From: a virus
DNA length: 46,631 nucleotides
Reading direction: 5' to 3' (one strand)
IMG/VR virus record: IMGVR_UViG_3300042924_004553
Location: 1-46,631 of that record
The position numbers and the translations under genes are program-made. This document shows positions 45,871 to 46,631 of this stretch, in pieces (position 1 is the stretch's first letter; every line of letters begins with the position of its first letter). Under the pieces are notes generated by a model. That model was not told the origin of the DNA. It saw only the letters and a list, made by a program, of their open reading frames with translations, and searched no databases.

Positions 45871-46422
45871 ATTCATGTGCAGGGTAACCAGCACTGCATA
45901 GCTCACAGCATGAGACTTTTTGAAACTGTAGCCTTCCTCGGTACTTTCCCAGATAGATTCACTGATTTCCTGCCAGATTTTTCCAACCAAATGTCTTTTA
46001 CCCGGACGTATCAAAGCTAGAAACATAGCCATTCTTGGAATACTGTTAACGGGTTCTGGCAGACTGCGCAGCAGGTCATAATGATTATTAATATGCACAA
46101 TGCGTTGCACAAAGTCAGGTTCTTGCAGTCTATGCCAAGGCGGTGTTTGGTCCAGTAGTTCTTGATAGTGTGTGTAATCACGAATACCCTGATACACCGA
46201 CATGTTCAGTAGATCTAGTTTAAAGTATCCTCGTTCTTCGGCTGCGCGATAGTCTATGGCAGCACAGTTATTGATTGGATCATAGGGAATAGGTGTCACA
46301 TACACACCTGAATTGTGTTTTCGATGTTTGTTATCCTGTATTTGACAGGCAGCAGTGTGTTCAATCAAGGCCAAAACCTGATCACGATCTGCTAGGTCAA
46401 TGTCAATGTCAGGTTTTTTCAT
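45850..46422 (-). CDS. Small DnaE-like (Pol III alpha-type) protein
   Basis: A 190-residue relative of the Pol III alpha palm. KPDIDIDLADRDQVLALIEHTA matches DnaE's PDFDVDF..RDQVI with Asp7 and Asp9; HNSGVYVTPIPYD matches HAGGVVI; YFKLDLLNMSVYQGIRDY matches KFDFLGLKTL with Lys68 and Asp70; MAMFLALIRPGKR matches ALFRPG; and YSFKKSHAVSYAVLVTLHMN matches GFNKSHSAAYALVSYQ. It lacks the GSSAGS loop and most of the fingers, so it is a compact core only. It starts 14 bases inside the upstream frame. Different from the 566-residue polymerase at 37581. Activity unknown. Confidence 0.75.
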   Translation of the reverse strand: MKKPDIDIDLADRDQVLALIEHTAACQIQDNKHRKHNSGVYVTPIPYDPINNCAAIDYRAAEERGYFKLDLLNMSVYQGIRDYTHYQELLDQTPPWHRLQEPDFVQRIVHINNHYDLLRSLPEPVNSIPRMAMFLALIRPGKRHLVGKIWQEISESIWESTEEGYSFKKSHAVSYAVLVTLHMNLVNTSD

Positions 46423-46631
46423 AGATTATATTGTAAAGCTGTGCGCCAGCAGGACTTGATAACACTATACACTGCGCACGGTTAGACATCAAAGTCATTT
46501 GAGCGAACTCAGAATCAAACACTTCAGGGTGATCTAACAGCCAATTCAGTGCTGTGCATTGCTGCTGCCAACGTTGCACATGATCCAGACACTGATCAAA
46601 CACAGCGAGTTCTGGAGGTAGCAACACCCAA
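46409..46631 (-). CDS. Hypothetical protein, 5' end possibly outside window
   Basis: Minus-strand frame that is open to the window edge; a GTG at 46627 could start it, giving 72 residues, or it may extend further. The visible protein (LLPPELAVFDQCLDHVQRWQQQC...NIIYEKT) is helical, with a Leu-Asp-His rich segment, and has no polymerase motif. It ends by overlapping the small DnaE-like gene by 14 bases. No family is recognised. Confidence 0.5.
   Translation of the reverse strand, partial: WVLLPPELAVFDQCLDHVQRWQQQCTALNWLLDHPEVFDSEFAQMTLMSNRAQCIVLSSPAGAQLYNIIYEKT

Noticed and set aside
46409-46440. Possible +1 programmed frameshift at the A-run joining the upstream frame to the small DnaE-like protein
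   Set aside because: The upstream frame has no DnaE motif (no GSSAGS, no FLNP), so a joined product would not restore a polymerase. A 14-base overlap with an ATG start is simpler.
1-46631. GATC seems more frequent than expected (4-5 per 600 bases in three samples against about 2 by base composition)
   Set aside because: The sample is small, no Dam-type methylase is in the window, and the excess may follow codon and dipeptide use.
1-46631. tRNA genes, CRISPR arrays, insertion sequences, attachment sites and origin iterons
   Set aside because: I looked in each gap and saw none. There are very few gaps longer than 60 bases and none contains a clover-leaf or repeat array.

Overview
The window is a fragment of a large tailed-phage genome, most likely a T4-superfamily myovirus related to the marine and freshwater T4-like phages. 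The signs are: genes packed head to tail with 1-20 base overlaps; a gp41-like helicase beside a primase; nrdA/nrdB/glutaredoxin; UvsE; DNA ligase; Hsp20; a PAAR tail-tip protein; fibre-like proteins; and a recurring TAAATA/TATAAATA motif at gene starts that resembles the T4 late promoter. G+C is in the low-to-mid 40s by eye. The host is probably a proteobacterium, perhaps a betaproteobacterium: the IscU and isocitrate lyase read like close relatives of proteobacterial enzymes, from memory of those sequences. No terminase, portal or major capsid gene is present, so only part of the genome is here.

Layout. 1-3.0 kb: small membrane and zinc-binding proteins and the UV endonuclease. 3.0-9.9 kb: an accessory cluster with two amidinotransferase-fold enzymes, two 2OG-Fe(II) oxygenase-like proteins, a UDP-glucose/GDP-mannose dehydrogenase-type enzyme, a gamma-glutamylcyclotransferase-like protein and a glycosyltransferase-like protein. 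9.9-13.4 kb: metallophosphoesterase, ClpS, Hsp20, ribosomal protein bS21 and full-length ClpX. 13.4-17.3 kb: a coiled-coil membrane protein, a gene-free probably structured stretch, and DNA ligase behind a strong sigma70-type promoter. 17.3-20.0 kb: tail-tip proteins including PAAR, and an Sm-like protein. 20.0-25.4 kb: glutaredoxin, NrdB, isocitrate lyase, NrdA. 25.4-30.4 kb: beta-helix tail protein, PD-(D/E)XK nuclease, dCMP deaminase, IscA, an amidotransferase-like protein, fatty-acid desaturase, IscU. 30.4-37.5 kb: structural and assembly candidates, a third oxygenase, and a nucleotidyltransferase/ligase-like fusion. 37.5-44.1 kb: replication block with a PHP-less DnaE-type polymerase, radical SAM protein, replicative helicase and primase, interleaved with SGNH-hydrolase-like proteins. 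44.1-46.6 kb: fibre proteins and a second, very small DnaE-like protein.

How the parts fit. NrdAB, glutaredoxin and dCMP deaminase supply dNTPs; helicase, primase, DnaE-type polymerase and ligase replicate DNA; UvsE repairs UV damage. ClpX/ClpS/Hsp20/bS21 look set to redirect host proteolysis, folding and translation. IscU/IscA could support Fe-S enzymes such as the radical SAM protein. Isocitrate lyase would push host isocitrate toward glyoxylate and succinate. The 3.0-9.9 kb cluster resembles a small biosynthetic pathway of unknown product. The features that most deserve follow-up are that cluster, isocitrate lyase inside the nrd operon, the ClpX/ClpS pair, the two unusual DnaE-like proteins, and the gene-free stretch at 15.2-15.5 kb.
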